A DNA stretch of 64,000 nt from Vespula vulgaris (taxonomy: Eukaryota; Arthropoda; Insecta; Hymenoptera; Vespidae). Numbering within the stretch: position 1 is the stretch's first letter; each line of letters opens with the position of its first letter. Below the pieces are notes generated by a model. That model searched no databases. It had not been told where the DNA came from and was given only the letters and a program-made list of their open reading frames with translations. The translations under genes were made by a program, and so were the position numbers. Positions 46,408 to 58,851 of the stretch are shown here, piece by piece. The stretch covers positions 372,001-436,000 of the forward strand of contig NC_066608.1 of assembly GCF_905475345.1 (NCBI RefSeq). Direction: 5' to 3'.

Positions 46408-47957
46408 TTGGGTGGGACCCTTGGGAGGGGCCCTCGGGTGTGGGCCTTTAGGCGGGCTACTTTCTCAGTATCCTCCAAAAAAAATCTTTCCTCTTTTTAT
46501 TTTCTTCTTCTTTTCTTTTTCTTTTCTTTTCCTTTTAATCTTTTTCTGTTTCAGGTCAGATCATCGAGGAATGGACCATCGAGGGATGGATCATCGAGGG
46601 ATTGATCATCGAGGGAACGGTCGTGATTTTTATTTCTTTCATTATAATACATTTCTTTTTATTCTACACATTTCTACTTATTATAAGCATTTCTATATAT
46701 GTATAAGCAAGCTTATATTTATTATATGCATATTTATTATATTTATTACATGCATTTCTATCGATTACACGTATTTCTATTTATTGAAACGCATAGCTAC
46801 GTAATAGTTTGAACGGTTACCCGAGATTTATTACTCTATTTTCTCTCGACTTCGGTACTCTGATTTTTCTCGGGTGAAGCGATCCTCAAGATATTCGTCC
46901 GTCGTTCCAAATTCTATCTTTCTCTCGCACTCTCGCACACATTCCCGGTATCTCTTTTCTTTTCCTCTTCTTCTTTTTCTTCTTCCCATCTGCTTTTACT
47001 CTTTCTCTTTTTCTGTTTCTAAATCATCGAGGGAACGATCATCGTGGGATGATTACACGGAAGTTAACGGAACCTCGCTGCATATAATTAATATTATATT
47101 CAGAGAGGGTATGTCTCCTTGCTTCCGTACGCGATGATAGGGATAACATTCACGCGCGTGCCGGTCGTCACGCGTATGAGTGTTCGCGGTCGCGAGATTA
47201 AAAGTCCTACCGAGGACTACGTTTTAATTTTTGAAATATAGACACGACCGGTCGTGTCTCGAGATGTCTGAAGCTGACGGTGTGGATGGTGGCGTTCTTC
47301 GTCAGCAGGGTCTCGTTCGTCTCCAGTTTTCTGATAAGCCGGAAACTCCCGAAGCGGAAAGACATCTCGAACGCGAATTTTAGAGTAGAGTCCCCGTTAG
47401 CCCGTGGGTCCCCAGATGCAGCTACCTCCTCGTGGTGGGACCTGGGTCGGTAGTACTTGCGATATAGTGAATTCTATGTCTAAATTATTTCTAAAATCTT
47501 TAATTAAATTATATATGTTATCTAAAAGTTGTTACGAAATTGTATATATAATCATATAGCGCAAGTACTACCGGGCGGATGGCTGCATATTTCAATCTTT
47601 TTCCAAAATCTTTTTTCTCTCAAATTTTTATTAGAATAATTTAAATTAATTAGATTTTACATTGCTAATCATACTTTAACAGATAAATAGGTCGAATATA
47701 TAAAATTGTAAATAAATAAAGTTATAAAATTATACGAAATTATACGTAATTACACGAAAACGAACAGAAAACTTTTCTGTCGCACTTATGTTCTCTTTCA
47801 ATTATACATATTCCTCTTTACTTTTATTACTTATATACTTTTATTAATTATATTAATTAAATACTTTAGTAATTATAGACTTTTGATAATCATAATGATT
47901 ATATACTTTAATTTATTATATTAATTACTTTTATTATCTTTTATTAGTCATTTGTCT
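46408..47957 (+). ncRNA. Module M12, like M1
   Basis: It holds a G-rich box 46408-46459, an acceptor ending at 46554, and four 15-bp ATCATCGAGGGATGG-type repeats (46560-46622). H1 is at 47057-47128 with upper-stem mismatches as in M1. The GC hairpin is AACATTCACGCGCG/TATGAGTGTT, and D is at 47404-47587 with GTAGTAC/GTACTAC arms. Confidence 0.65.
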
Positions 47958-49214
47958 CGGGTGGGACCCTTGGGAGGGGCCCTCGGGTGTGGGCCTTAGG
48001 CGGGTTTCGTTCTTTCATTAAAGAAAAATCGAATTCAATAATGATATTCTGATTTTTGTCGACTAAACCGATCTTCCAGATGCACACTCATCGTTCGAAA
48101 TTCTACATTTCACATGCGTACATACGCAAATTTTTCCTTCTTTTTTCCTTTTTCTGTTTGTCTTTTCCTTTCCCAATTTCTTTATATCTGTTCCTCATTC
48201 TGTCTCATACTTTTTCTGTTTCAGGTTAGATCATTCAGAAACCGATCATCGAGGGACCGATCATCGTGATATTAAATTTTTACAGGGAAGTTTTGCATAT
48301 AATTTTACATATAATTTTTGTTCTTATATTTAATTTCTATTATACTTTTAATTTTTCCTTGTGTATGTAACTTTTATTAACTTTTTAATTTTTGTTTTTA
48401 TATTTCAGCTTTATTAACTTTTTAATTTTTGCTCTCACATTTAATTTTTATCGTTTTTTTAATATTTGCTTTTATATTTAATTTTTATTATATTTTTAAT
48501 TTTTGATCTTATATTTATCTCTACTATTATCTTTTTTCTGTTTCAGATTAGGTGACCGAGGGACGGATCATCGTGGGATCTTTACACGGAAGTTAATGGA
48601 ACCTCTCTGCATATAATTCTTATTATATGCAGGGAGGGTATGTCTCCTTGCTTCCGTACGCGAATGATAGAGGAAACACTCACGCGCGTGACGGCCGGCA
48701 CGCGCGTGGGTGTTCGCGAGCGCGAGATTAAGTCCTACCGAGGACTACGATTTGATTTCAGAAATCGAAATATAGACACGACCGGTCGTGTCTCGAGATG
48801 TCTGAAGCCGACGGTGTGGACGGTGGAGCGATCTGTAAGCGGGGTTTTACACATCTCCAGTTTGCTGAGAAGCCCGAAGCTCCCGAAGCGGAAAGGCATC
48901 TCGGATCGCGGATTTTAGAGTAGAGTCCCCGTTAGTCCGCGGGTCTCTACATGCAGTAACCTCCACGCGGTGGGACCTGGGTCGGTAATACTTGCGATAT
49001 GCCGAAATGTTATGTGAAACAAGTATTATCGAGCTAATAGCTGCATACTTTAAAATCTTTTTCAAAATCTTTTCCATGTAATTCCAAGTTACATTTCGCA
49101 TGGTTTCATACGTCTTTTGTATCTTCAACAGTAAGTTTATAGTAGTTTCTATTCATCGAAACGCATAGCTCTATAATGTAATAATTGCTCGGAATAGATT
49201 ATTATGGTTTCTCT
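47958..49214 (+). ncRNA. Module M13 with H1 and short-loop D
   Basis: It holds a G-rich box 47958-48007, acceptors ending at 48224 and 48546, H1 at 48586-48657, and D at 48939-49045. The D 3' arm here is decayed (CAAGTATTATCGAGC), as it is at 58576-58683. Confidence 0.65.
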
Positions 49215-50171
49215 CGGGTGGGACCCATGAGTAGGGCTCATGGGCGTGGGCTTCTGTGCGGGTCTCCTTCTTTCTGCATCGAAAAATCGAGCTGGATTTT
49301 TGTACTCTGGTTTTCGTCGATATTCTATGTTCATCTTTTCTTCCCAATCTCATCTTCTTCACATGTGCACGTGTTCCATTACATCTTACGGATATTCTTT
49401 TCTTTCTTTTCATTTCTGCTCCATTCTCTCGTTCTGGCTTCCTTCTCTTCTCATTTTCTTTCTATCTCATCGCCTTTGCCTCTTCTTCGCGAATCTCGAT
49501 ATATCCGCGCGGGATACGGGTAGGATAGGAAGAACACTCGCGCGTGTGTCGGCGGGCACATGCGTTGTGTTCTCGGGCGCGATAATGGACATCGTTTGAT
49601 TGCTAAAACGAAATGACTGGATGTGTGTCGGTTTATGTGCTGCCGAGAGAATGGTTTGCTATCCGTAAGAGTGGACTGACCCTCCTCCAGTTAGCCGCCT
49701 GAATTCTCGGTTGGTGCGTGGACGCCGCGAACGCGAATTTAGAGTCATCGTTATTTTAACACTCCCGAGAGTGTTCGGGCGCGATTAAAAGTCCTACCGG
49801 GGACTTCGTTTTATAGAACGCCGATGATTTGAACACACCGGTCACGCGAATTTCAGAGTAGAGACCCCGTTAGACCGTGGGTCTCCAACTGCAGCAACCT
49901 CCACGCGGTGGGACCTGGGTCGGAAGTACTTGTGTTTCATCAATATCTCATGGTGTGCAAGTATTGCCGAGCGAATGGCTGCGTTCATTAAGACTTTTCT
50001 AAAGTTTCTTCTATGTAATTCCAAATTGAACATCGCAGGACGTACATATAATATTCTTTCTTACACTTTCCGTATATTCATTGGTAAAGTCACAGTGATT
50101 CCTATACTTTGAAATTGTTAGCTCTATAATAATTGAGATAATAGTTCAAAATTAATTATCATAGTTTCTCT
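49215..50171 (+). ncRNA. Module M14 with short-loop D
   Basis: It holds a G-rich box 49215-49265, a GGGTAGGATAG weak donor, stem-loops at about 49530-49820, and D at 49877-49982. Spot checks show it identical to 58852-59808. Confidence 0.6.
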
Positions 50172-51720
50172 CGGGTGGGACCCATGGGAGGGGCTCATGG
50201 GCGTGGGCTTCTGTGCGGGTCTCCTTTCAGTATCGAAAAATCGTGCTCTATTTTCGTACTTTGGTTTCTCTCTTCTTTTCAATTCCATCTTTTTCACACG
50301 TACACCTGTTTCATTCCATCTTGCAGGTATTCTTTTCTCTCCTTCTTTCCGAGTTCTGTCGTTTTAACATGCGCGCACGTTCCGGCTTCCATTTCTTCTC
50401 TTTCTCTTCCTCTTCTTCTCTTCTTCACTGATTTCGATACATCGGCGCAGGTCCAGTGTATCGTCGAATGGTTTGTTTCATATTCGATTGTTAGACGCGA
50501 ATACGGGTAAGATAGAAAGAACACTTGCGCGTGTGTCGGCGGGCACAGGCGTGGTGTTCCCGGGCGCGATTAAAAGTCCTACGATAATGGACTTCGTTTG
50601 ATTGCTAAAAACGAATAAATGACCGGTCGTGATACGGTCACCGGATGACTGTAGAGTGAGACGGTCTATGTGCTACTGAGGAGGATGGTATATGGCTATT
50701 TGTAAGGATGTTCAGTCCGTTGACTGACCCACCTTATATCTATAGTCACCTGAGTCCATGGTGAGGTGTATGCAACCCCGCGGGACCGCGAATTAGAGTA
50801 GAGTCACCGTTATTCTAGCACTCACGTGGATGTTCGGGCGCGATTAAAGTCCTACCGTGGACTTCGTTTTATTGTTCGAAATACGAAAGGCACGGACGGT
50901 CGTGCTTAAAGGTGGGATGTGGGCATCCGAGGCTGACGGCCTCAACGTTATCCCTAGTAGGATACCGTTGCGGACTCGATGTCTCTGTTCGCTCATGTTG
51001 CCTCGCGAACACCGGGAACGCGGATTTTAGAGTAGAGTTACCGTTGTACTAACACCACGTGAGTGTTCGGGCGCGAATTAAGTGTCCTACCGTGGACTTA
51101 GTTTAACTTGCTTAATATAGAGATAAGATTACGCCGGTAATGCGTATTTTGCAGTAGAGTCATTCGGACACTCACGTGACTGTCCGAGCGCGATTAAAAG
51201 TCCTACCGGGGACTTCGTTTTATTTGTTCGGCGATTATTTGTTCACGCCGGTCTCGCGGATCTTAGAGAGTAGAGTCCCCGTTAGCTCGTGGGTCCCCAG
51301 ATGCAGCAACCTCCAAGCGGTGGGACCTGGGTCGGTAATACTTGCGATATATCGAAATCAATGTCTTAATTATATTTAAAGTCCGTAACTAAATTATACA
51401 CATAATTATAAAACGCAAGTATTACCGGGCGAATGGCTGCATATTTCTATATTTTTACAATATCTCTCGTCTGTCTAAGTTCAATTAAACGTTAAATTAA
51501 TTACATTTTACCTCGTTGGTTATATTTCGACATATAGATAAATTGAATATATCAAAATTCTAAATTAATAAAGTTATAAAATTCAAACGAAAACGCACAG
51601 AAAACTTTTCTGTCGCACTTATGTTCTGTCATTCTTATTTATTGTTTCCTACTTTTATTACTTATATACTTTTATTTATAATATTAATTACTTTTATTAA
51701 CTTTTATTATTCAATAGTCT
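50172..51720 (+). ncRNA. Module M15, copy of M3/M10
   Basis: It holds a G-rich box 50172-50222, a hairpin-linker series as in M3, and D at 51289-51442. Confidence 0.6.
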
Positions 51721-53174
51721 CGGGTGGGACCCTTGAGAGGGGCATCTTTGTCTTTAACTGTTGTCAAGGACTCATATAACACCGCTGAAATAGTTGCATA
51801 TTTCAATGTTTTTTCAATAACGGAGAAATATTTTGTTTTAAAATTAAATTGTGAAGTGGGGATAATTTTCTTTGTGAGTCGAAAACAAAATCGGATCTCT
51901 AAACGACTTTGACATTTACTAGTTTAGTTGTGCTTTGGAACTCGACGAGAGTACATAGAAATTTTCGCGGATGCCATTCGTGTAACTATTACCGAACAGT
52001 TAATTCAAATCTACAACAGTTTATTTGATTTTAGACTTGAATGCGAAGTGGGGATACACGGCTTCGAGAGACGACAACAATGTCGGGTCTTTGGCCGATC
52101 TTTATTGTTCAGTTGCGCGTTAGACTTCGACCAGTGAACTTAGAAATTTTCGGGATGCCATTCGTGCAAGTATTAACGAACGGTTAATTCATATCTACAA
52201 CAGTTTATTTGATTTTACACTTAAATTCGAAGTGGGGATAATTTTCTGCGTGAGTCGACAACATAGTCATTGACCGAGCTTTGTTGTTCCTAGTTCAGTC
52301 GTGCTTTGGACTTCGACCAGTGAACTTAGAAAATTTCGGGATGCCATTAGTGCAAGTATTAACGAACGGTTAATTCATATCTACAACAGTTTATTTGATT
52401 TTACACTCAAATTCGAAGTGGGGATACACGGTTTCAAAAAACGACAACAATGTCGGGTCTTTGGCCGATCTTTATTGTTCAGTTGCTCGTTAGACTTCGA
52501 CCAGTGAACTTAGAAATTTTCGGGATGCCATTCGTGCAAGTATTAACGAACGGTTAATTCATATCTACAACAGTTTATTTGATTTTACACTTAAATTCGA
52601 AGTGGGGATAATTTTCTGCGTGAGTCGACAACATAGTCATTGACCGAGCTTTGTTGTTCCTAGTTCAGTCGTGCTTTGGACTTCGACCAGTGAACTTAGA
52701 AAATTTCGGGATGCCATTCGTGCAAGTATTAACGAACAGTTAATTCAAATATGCGACAGTTTATTTGATTTTACACTTAAATTCGAAGTGGGGATAATTT
52801 TCTGCGTGAGTCGACAACATAGGCATTGACCGAGCTTTGTTGTTCCTAGTTCAGTCGTGCTTTGGACTTCGACCAGTGAACTTAGAAAATTTCGGGATGC
52901 CATTCGTGCAAGTATTAACGAACAGTTAATTCAAATATGCAACAGTTTATTTGATTTTAGACTTGAATGCGAAGTGGGGATACACGGCTTCGAGAGACGA
53001 CAACAAAGTCGGGCCTTTGACCAACCTTTATAGTTCCTGGTTCAGTTGTGCTTTGGACTTCGACGAGTGAACTTAGAAATTTTTGCACCTTTGCACTGAA
53101 AATCTATCTCCACGAGTGGACTTAGAAATTTTCGCACGATGCCGAAGTCGAGCGAGTATTAACGAAGACTTAAA
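51721..53174 (+). repeat. Module M16: truncated G-rich box and long tandem units
   Basis: Homologue of M11 with box 51721-51745. Units run from about 51840 to 53050, followed by one 54-bp remnant. Confidence 0.7.
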
Positions 53175-55098
53175 GTAAGTATATTTTTCTATCATATTTT
53201 GTTGAATGATTTATACAGTTTTCATTATAACGATGATACTAATTATTTCGTTTGTATTTTTGTTTCAGAACCTCGATGCAGACGCGCGCGTTGCAATGAT
53301 GTAATCGAGTGTTAGTATCGCTAAAATAAATTTATCGCGAAGTAGAAGCAGTGTTTGTTCGTTCGCGTTTCGCGATTTAAACCATAAGTGTTTTTGCATA
53401 GACTGCGCGCAATGCAGTCTTTAGAGTCAGTGTTTGTCCGCGTAGTTTTTTGATTTTTTAACAGTCGCACAGACTGTACTTGTAAAATATAGTAGAGTTG
53501 CGTTAAGTAAATTCAGTGACCGTTCGTTAATAAGTAACTGCCGCGAATTAGAGTCAGTGCATCACTGAAGAGGATCTCGACCAACTTCGATGTCGACCTA
53601 CCTCATTTTCAACCAACTACAAATCGTCCACCCTCAATTTCGACCTAAATCGCGGTCCAGTGTTTTGGAGCCATCGCAGAACTTCTTAAGTGGTGAGTTA
53701 ATTTTTAAGTCCCTCCGATCACTCAATCATGTCGAGGACGAAAGGTCCGAATCGGCACGAGTGATTGGTTGTATTTTATAATAAAGGAGCATTGAGTGAC
53801 CACGAGTAAATTTCTTCGGAGATTTACTCGTGAATGGTTCGTTATTTTTTTATTTATTTATTAGATCAGGATAGAATCTTCTTGCTTAAACGCGTTAACA
53901 ATAATGATTTGAAATTTTAAATATTTGAATGCATTTTTAAATAATTTTGTCCCGCGAGAATAGTACAAAAATCGCGATATTCGTGAATTTTAATAATACA
54001 TAAGCAAGAAGACATTCGCGATGGATAGTTTCTGGATTACAAGCGAGATTGTATAATTTATTTCCTAATAATTAGAATAATCGCTTGTAAGAAGGAGCGT
54101 CCAATGATTTTTCATTACATTTTTAGATAAAGATTAATTAATTTTATTAATAAAAGAAAAGTCTCAATAGAGTCATTGCTTTTGAAAGAGTAGAGTAGAG
54201 TCATTGCTTTTGAAAGAATAAAGTAGAGTAGAGAAAAGACAAAGAGACTTGTAAAATCACTACGCGTAGAACATAGAACAAGTTAATCGATTTTTAGCTT
54301 AGGATTTTCAGCAATTAATATATTAATTCTCGTTTCTCTACCGATGCTTTCTCGATTTTTCGTTTCAGGATTGGTTTAGAGTTGCGTCAGATTTGTTAGT
54401 TTTCTTCGACGTTTTAGAATAAGAGATAGTTCTAGTTTCCTGGCGATAGTTGACGATAGTTCAAATGTTCTATAGTAGTTGTTAGGGCACGAAGCAAAGA
54501 AGAGGCTATGTGCCGAAGAGGCCCCCACATATTGTGGCTCAAGAGGGCAACTATTAGGCTATAAAGTTATTTTCGAAGTTTCGACAGAACACTTCGAGAA
54601 TAACTCTTAGTCATATTTTAATTATACCATGTTGTCACTCAAAATGCTCTTATATAATAATAATATAATTTTCAGAAACTAAGAAGATCTCTTCTTTCCG
54701 TGTCCCATTTCACAATGCCATGCGTTTGCGAATAGAATTTTCACGTATTTTATACATTTTTATTACTAAAATCGAGTAATAAATTTTTCCCATATTTCTT
54801 TTCTAATGTTCAATTAAATCCGTAATTTTATTTTTATAAAATCAAGTTTTATATTAAAGTAATAATTTCGAAACGTATAAAATATGGCAATTGTGAGGAC
54901 CACTGAAAGTGCATTGAATAAAAGTGCACATGGGAATGAAACAAGAACATTTAAATACATAGCATATTCTCGTTTCACTTTTACAGGAAGGGTACCCAAC
55001 AGGATTCCATTATCACCCAGTGCATAGCTGCATACTTTAGATTAAACAGTTATTTTAAATAGTTGATTAAATTGTTGATTAGCTCCTCCATCTTCTCT
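53175..55098 (+). ncRNA. Tail segment T4 and spacer
   Basis: The intron is 53175-53268. Exon hairpins are 53400-53420 (AGACTGC/GCAGTCT) and 53461-53477 (ACAGTC/GACTGT). The donor GTGAGT is at 53693 and the next acceptor ends at 54368. AGGAGCATTGAGTGACCAC (from about 53786) pairs with TTGTCACTCAAAATGCTC near 54633. The CCCACATATTGTGG hairpin is near 54525. Confidence 0.65.
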
Positions 55099-56313
55099 CG
55101 GGTGGGACCCTTGGGAGGGGCCCTCGGGTGTGGGCCTTAGGCGGGTTTCGTTCATTTACTAAAGAAAAATCTAATTCAATTATGATATTCTGATTTTCGT
55201 CGACTGAACTGATCTTCGAGATACACACCCATCGTTCTATTTTTCTCATGCGTACATACGCAAATTTTCACTTCGTTTTTCCTTTTTCTGTTTGTCTTTC
55301 CTTTTCCTATTTTCTTTATATCTCTTTCTCATTCTGTTTCATACTTTTTCTGTTTCAGGTTAGATCAACGAGGGACCGATCATCGAGGGACCGATCATCG
55401 TGAAATTAAATTTTTACAGGGAAGTTTCTGCATATAATTTTATATTTAATTTTTGTTCTTATATTTAATTTCTATTATACTTTTAATTTTTGCTCTTTTG
55501 TATTTAACTTTTATTAAGTTTTTAATTTTTGCTCTTACATTTACTTTTTATTATCTTTTTAATATTTGCTTTTATATTTAATTTTTATTATCTTTTTAAT
55601 TTTGGATCTTATATTTAGCACTACTATTATTTTTTTTCTGTTTCAGATTAGGTGACCGAGGGACGGATCATCGTGGGATCTTTACACGGAAGTTAATGGA
55701 ACCTCTCTGCATATAATTCTTATTATATGCAGGGAGGGTATGTCTCCTTGCTTCCGTACGCGAATGATAGAGAAAACACTCACGCGCGTGACGGCCGGCA
55801 CGCGCGTGGGTGTTCGCGGACGCGAGATGAAGTCCTGCCGAGGACTACGTTTTGATTTTGAAATCGAAATATAGACACGACCGGTCGTGTCTCGAGATGT
55901 CTGAAGCCGACGGTGTGGACGGTGGAGCGATCTGTAAGCGGGGTTTTACACATCTCCAGTTTGCTGAGAAATCTGAAGCTCCCGAAGCAGAAAGGCATCT
56001 CGGATCGTGGATTTTAGAGTAGAGTCCCCGTTAGTGCGCGGGTCTCTACATGCAGCAACCTCCACGCGGTGGGACCTGGGTCGGTAATACTTGCGTTACG
56101 TCGAAATCTTATGAGATACAAGTATTACCGAGCGAATGGCTGCACACTTCAAAATCTTTTTCAAAATCTTTTCCATGTAATTCTAAGTTACATTTCGCAT
56201 GGTTTTATGCATCTTTCGTATCTTCAACAATAAGTTTACAGTCATTTCTATTCATCGAAACGCATAGCTCTATAATGTAATAATTAATCGGGGTTAATTA
56301 TTATGGTTTCTCT
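55099..56313 (+). ncRNA. Module M17 with H1 and short-loop D
   Basis: It holds a G-rich box 55099-55148, H1 at 55686-55757, a GC hairpin at about 55776-55814, and D at 56038-56145. It shares private changes (GACGCGAGATGAAGTCCTG) with M19. Confidence 0.65.
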
Positions 56314-57583
56314 CGGGTGGGTCCCATGAGTTGGGCTCATGGGCGTGGGCTTCTGTGCGGGTCTCCTTCTTTCTGTACCGAAAAATCCAGCTCAATTTCC
56401 GTACTCTGACTTCGGTCGAATTCATTTTCTCTTTTCTTTTCTTTTCTTTTCTATGTCCATCTTTTCATTTTTATTTCGTCGTTTTCACAAGTGCCTGTAT
56501 TTCGTTATAACTTATACGGATATCCTTTCTATTCTTCTGAGTTTTATCATATTCACGTGCGCGCATGTTTCGATTTTCTTTTCCTCTTTCTTATCTTCGT
56601 GGTTTTCGATATACCGGCGGAGGTCCGATGTATCGTCGAAAGGTTCGTTTCATAATCGATTGCTAGATGCGAATACGGGCAGGATAGAAAGAACATTCAC
56701 GCCTGTGTCGGCGGGCCCAGACGTGATGTTCTCGGGCGCGAATAAAAGTCCTACGGTAATGGACTTCGTTTGATTGCTAAACCGAATAATGACCGGTCGT
56801 GTGTCGGTTCGTGTGCTGCCGAGTGGTATGGATCTGCTATCCGTAAGCGTGGACTGACCCTCCTCCTGTTAGCCGCCTGAATTCTCGGTTGGTACGTGGA
56901 CGCCGCGAACGCGAATTTAGAGTAGAGTCACCGTTATTCTAACACTCACGGGAGTGTTCGGGCGCGATTAAAAGTCCTACCGGGGACTTCGTTTTATAGA
57001 ACGCCGATTATTTGATCGCGCCGGTCACGCGAATATTAGAGTAGAGTCCCCGTTAGCTCGTGGGTCCCCAGACGCAGCTACCTCCACGCGGTGGGACCTG
57101 GGTCGGTAGTACTTGTGATATATTAAAATCTATGTGTAAGTTATATCAAAAATCTATTATTAAAATATATACGTAATTATATAGCGCAAGTACTACCGGG
57201 CGAATGGCTGCGTATTTCAATGATTTTCCAAAATCTTTTCTGTCTAATTTCAATTAGACGTTAAATTAATTTCATTCTACATTATTAGTTATATTTCCAC
57301 AGATAAATAAATTTCAATATAACAAAATTTTTAATTAATTTTCTAAGAGAACGCACAGAAAACTTTATTTATCCTGATTTACTTTTATTACTTATATACC
57401 TTAATAATTATATACTTTTACCTATTATACGAATATACTTATGTTAGCTACCATTCGTATTTATCCTGATTTACTTTTATTACTTATATACCTTAATAAT
57501 TGTATACATTTGATAATTACATTAATTACATACTTTTACTTACTATATGAGTTACTATTATTAACATTTATTAATTGTTAATC
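56314..57583 (+). ncRNA. Module M18 with long-loop D
   Basis: It holds a G-rich box 56314-56364, hairpins as in M9, and D at 57060-57212 with GTAGTAC/GTACTAC arms. The tail has a local duplication of a TTTATCCTGATTTACTTTTA phrase (about 57364 and 57460). Confidence 0.6.
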
Positions 57584-58851
57584 TCGGGTGGGACCCTTGG
57601 GAGGGGCCCTCGGGTGTGGGCCTTAGGCGGGTTACGTTCTTTTACTAAAGAAAAATCGAATTCAATTACGATATTCTGATTTTCGTCGACTGAACCGATC
57701 TTCGAGACACACACCCATCGTTCGGAATACTATTTTTCTCATACGTACATACGCAAATTTTCCCTTCTTTTTTCCTTTTTCTGTCTGTCTATTCTTGTCC
57801 TATTTTCTTTATATCTGTTTTTCATTCTGTTTCATATTTTTTCTGTTTCAGGTTAGATCATCGAGGAACCGATCATCGAGGGACCGATCATCGAGGGACC
57901 GATCATCGTGAAATTAAATTTTTACAGGGAAGTTTTCGCATATAATTTAATATATATAATTTTTGTTCTTATATTTAATTTCTATTATACTTTTAATTTT
58001 CGCTTTAATTATTTAATTTTATTAACTTTTTAATGTTTGTTTTTATATTTAAGTTTTATTAACTTTTTAATTTCTGCTCTTACATTTAATTTCTATTATC
58101 TTTTTAATATTTGCTTTTATATTTAATTTTTATTATCTTTTTAATTTTTGATCTTATATTTAGCACTACTATTATTTTTTTTTCTGTTTCAGATTAGGTG
58201 ACGAATCATCGTGGGACCTTTACACGGAAGTTAATGGAACCTCTCTGCATATAATTCTTATTATATGCAGGGAGGGTATGTCTCCTTGCTTCCGTACGCG
58301 AATGATAGAGAAAACACTCACGCGCGTGACGGCCGGCACGCGCGTGGGTGTTCGCGGACGCGAGATGAAGTCCTGCCGAGGACTACGTTTTGATTTTGAA
58401 ATCGAAATATAGACACGACCGGTCGTGTCTCGAGATGTCTGAAGCCGACGGTGTGGACGGTGGAGCGATCTGTAAGCGGGGTTTTACACATCTCCAGTTT
58501 GCTGAGAAATCTGAAGCTCCCGAAGCGGAAAGGCATCTCGGATCGCGGATTTTAGAGTAGAGTCCCCGTTAGTCCGCGGGTCTCTACATGCAGTAACCTC
58601 CACGCGGTGGGACCTGGGTCGGTAATACTTGCGATATGCCGAAATGTTATGTGAAACAAGTATTATCGAGCTAATAGCTGCATACTTTAAAATCTTTTTC
58701 AAAATCTTTTCCATGTAATTCCAAGTTACATTTCGCATGGTTTCATACGTCTTTTGTATCTTCAACAGTAAGTTTATAGTAGTTTCTATTCATCGAAACG
58801 CATAGCTCTATAATGTAATAATTGCTCGGAATAGATTATTATGGTTTCTCT
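57584..58851 (+). ncRNA. Module M19 with H1 and short-loop D
   Basis: It holds a G-rich box 57584-57633, four 15-bp ATCATCGAGGGACCG-type repeats (57857-57910), H1 at 58224-58295, and D at 58576-58683. Sequence similarity switches at about 58520 from M17 to M13. Confidence 0.65.
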
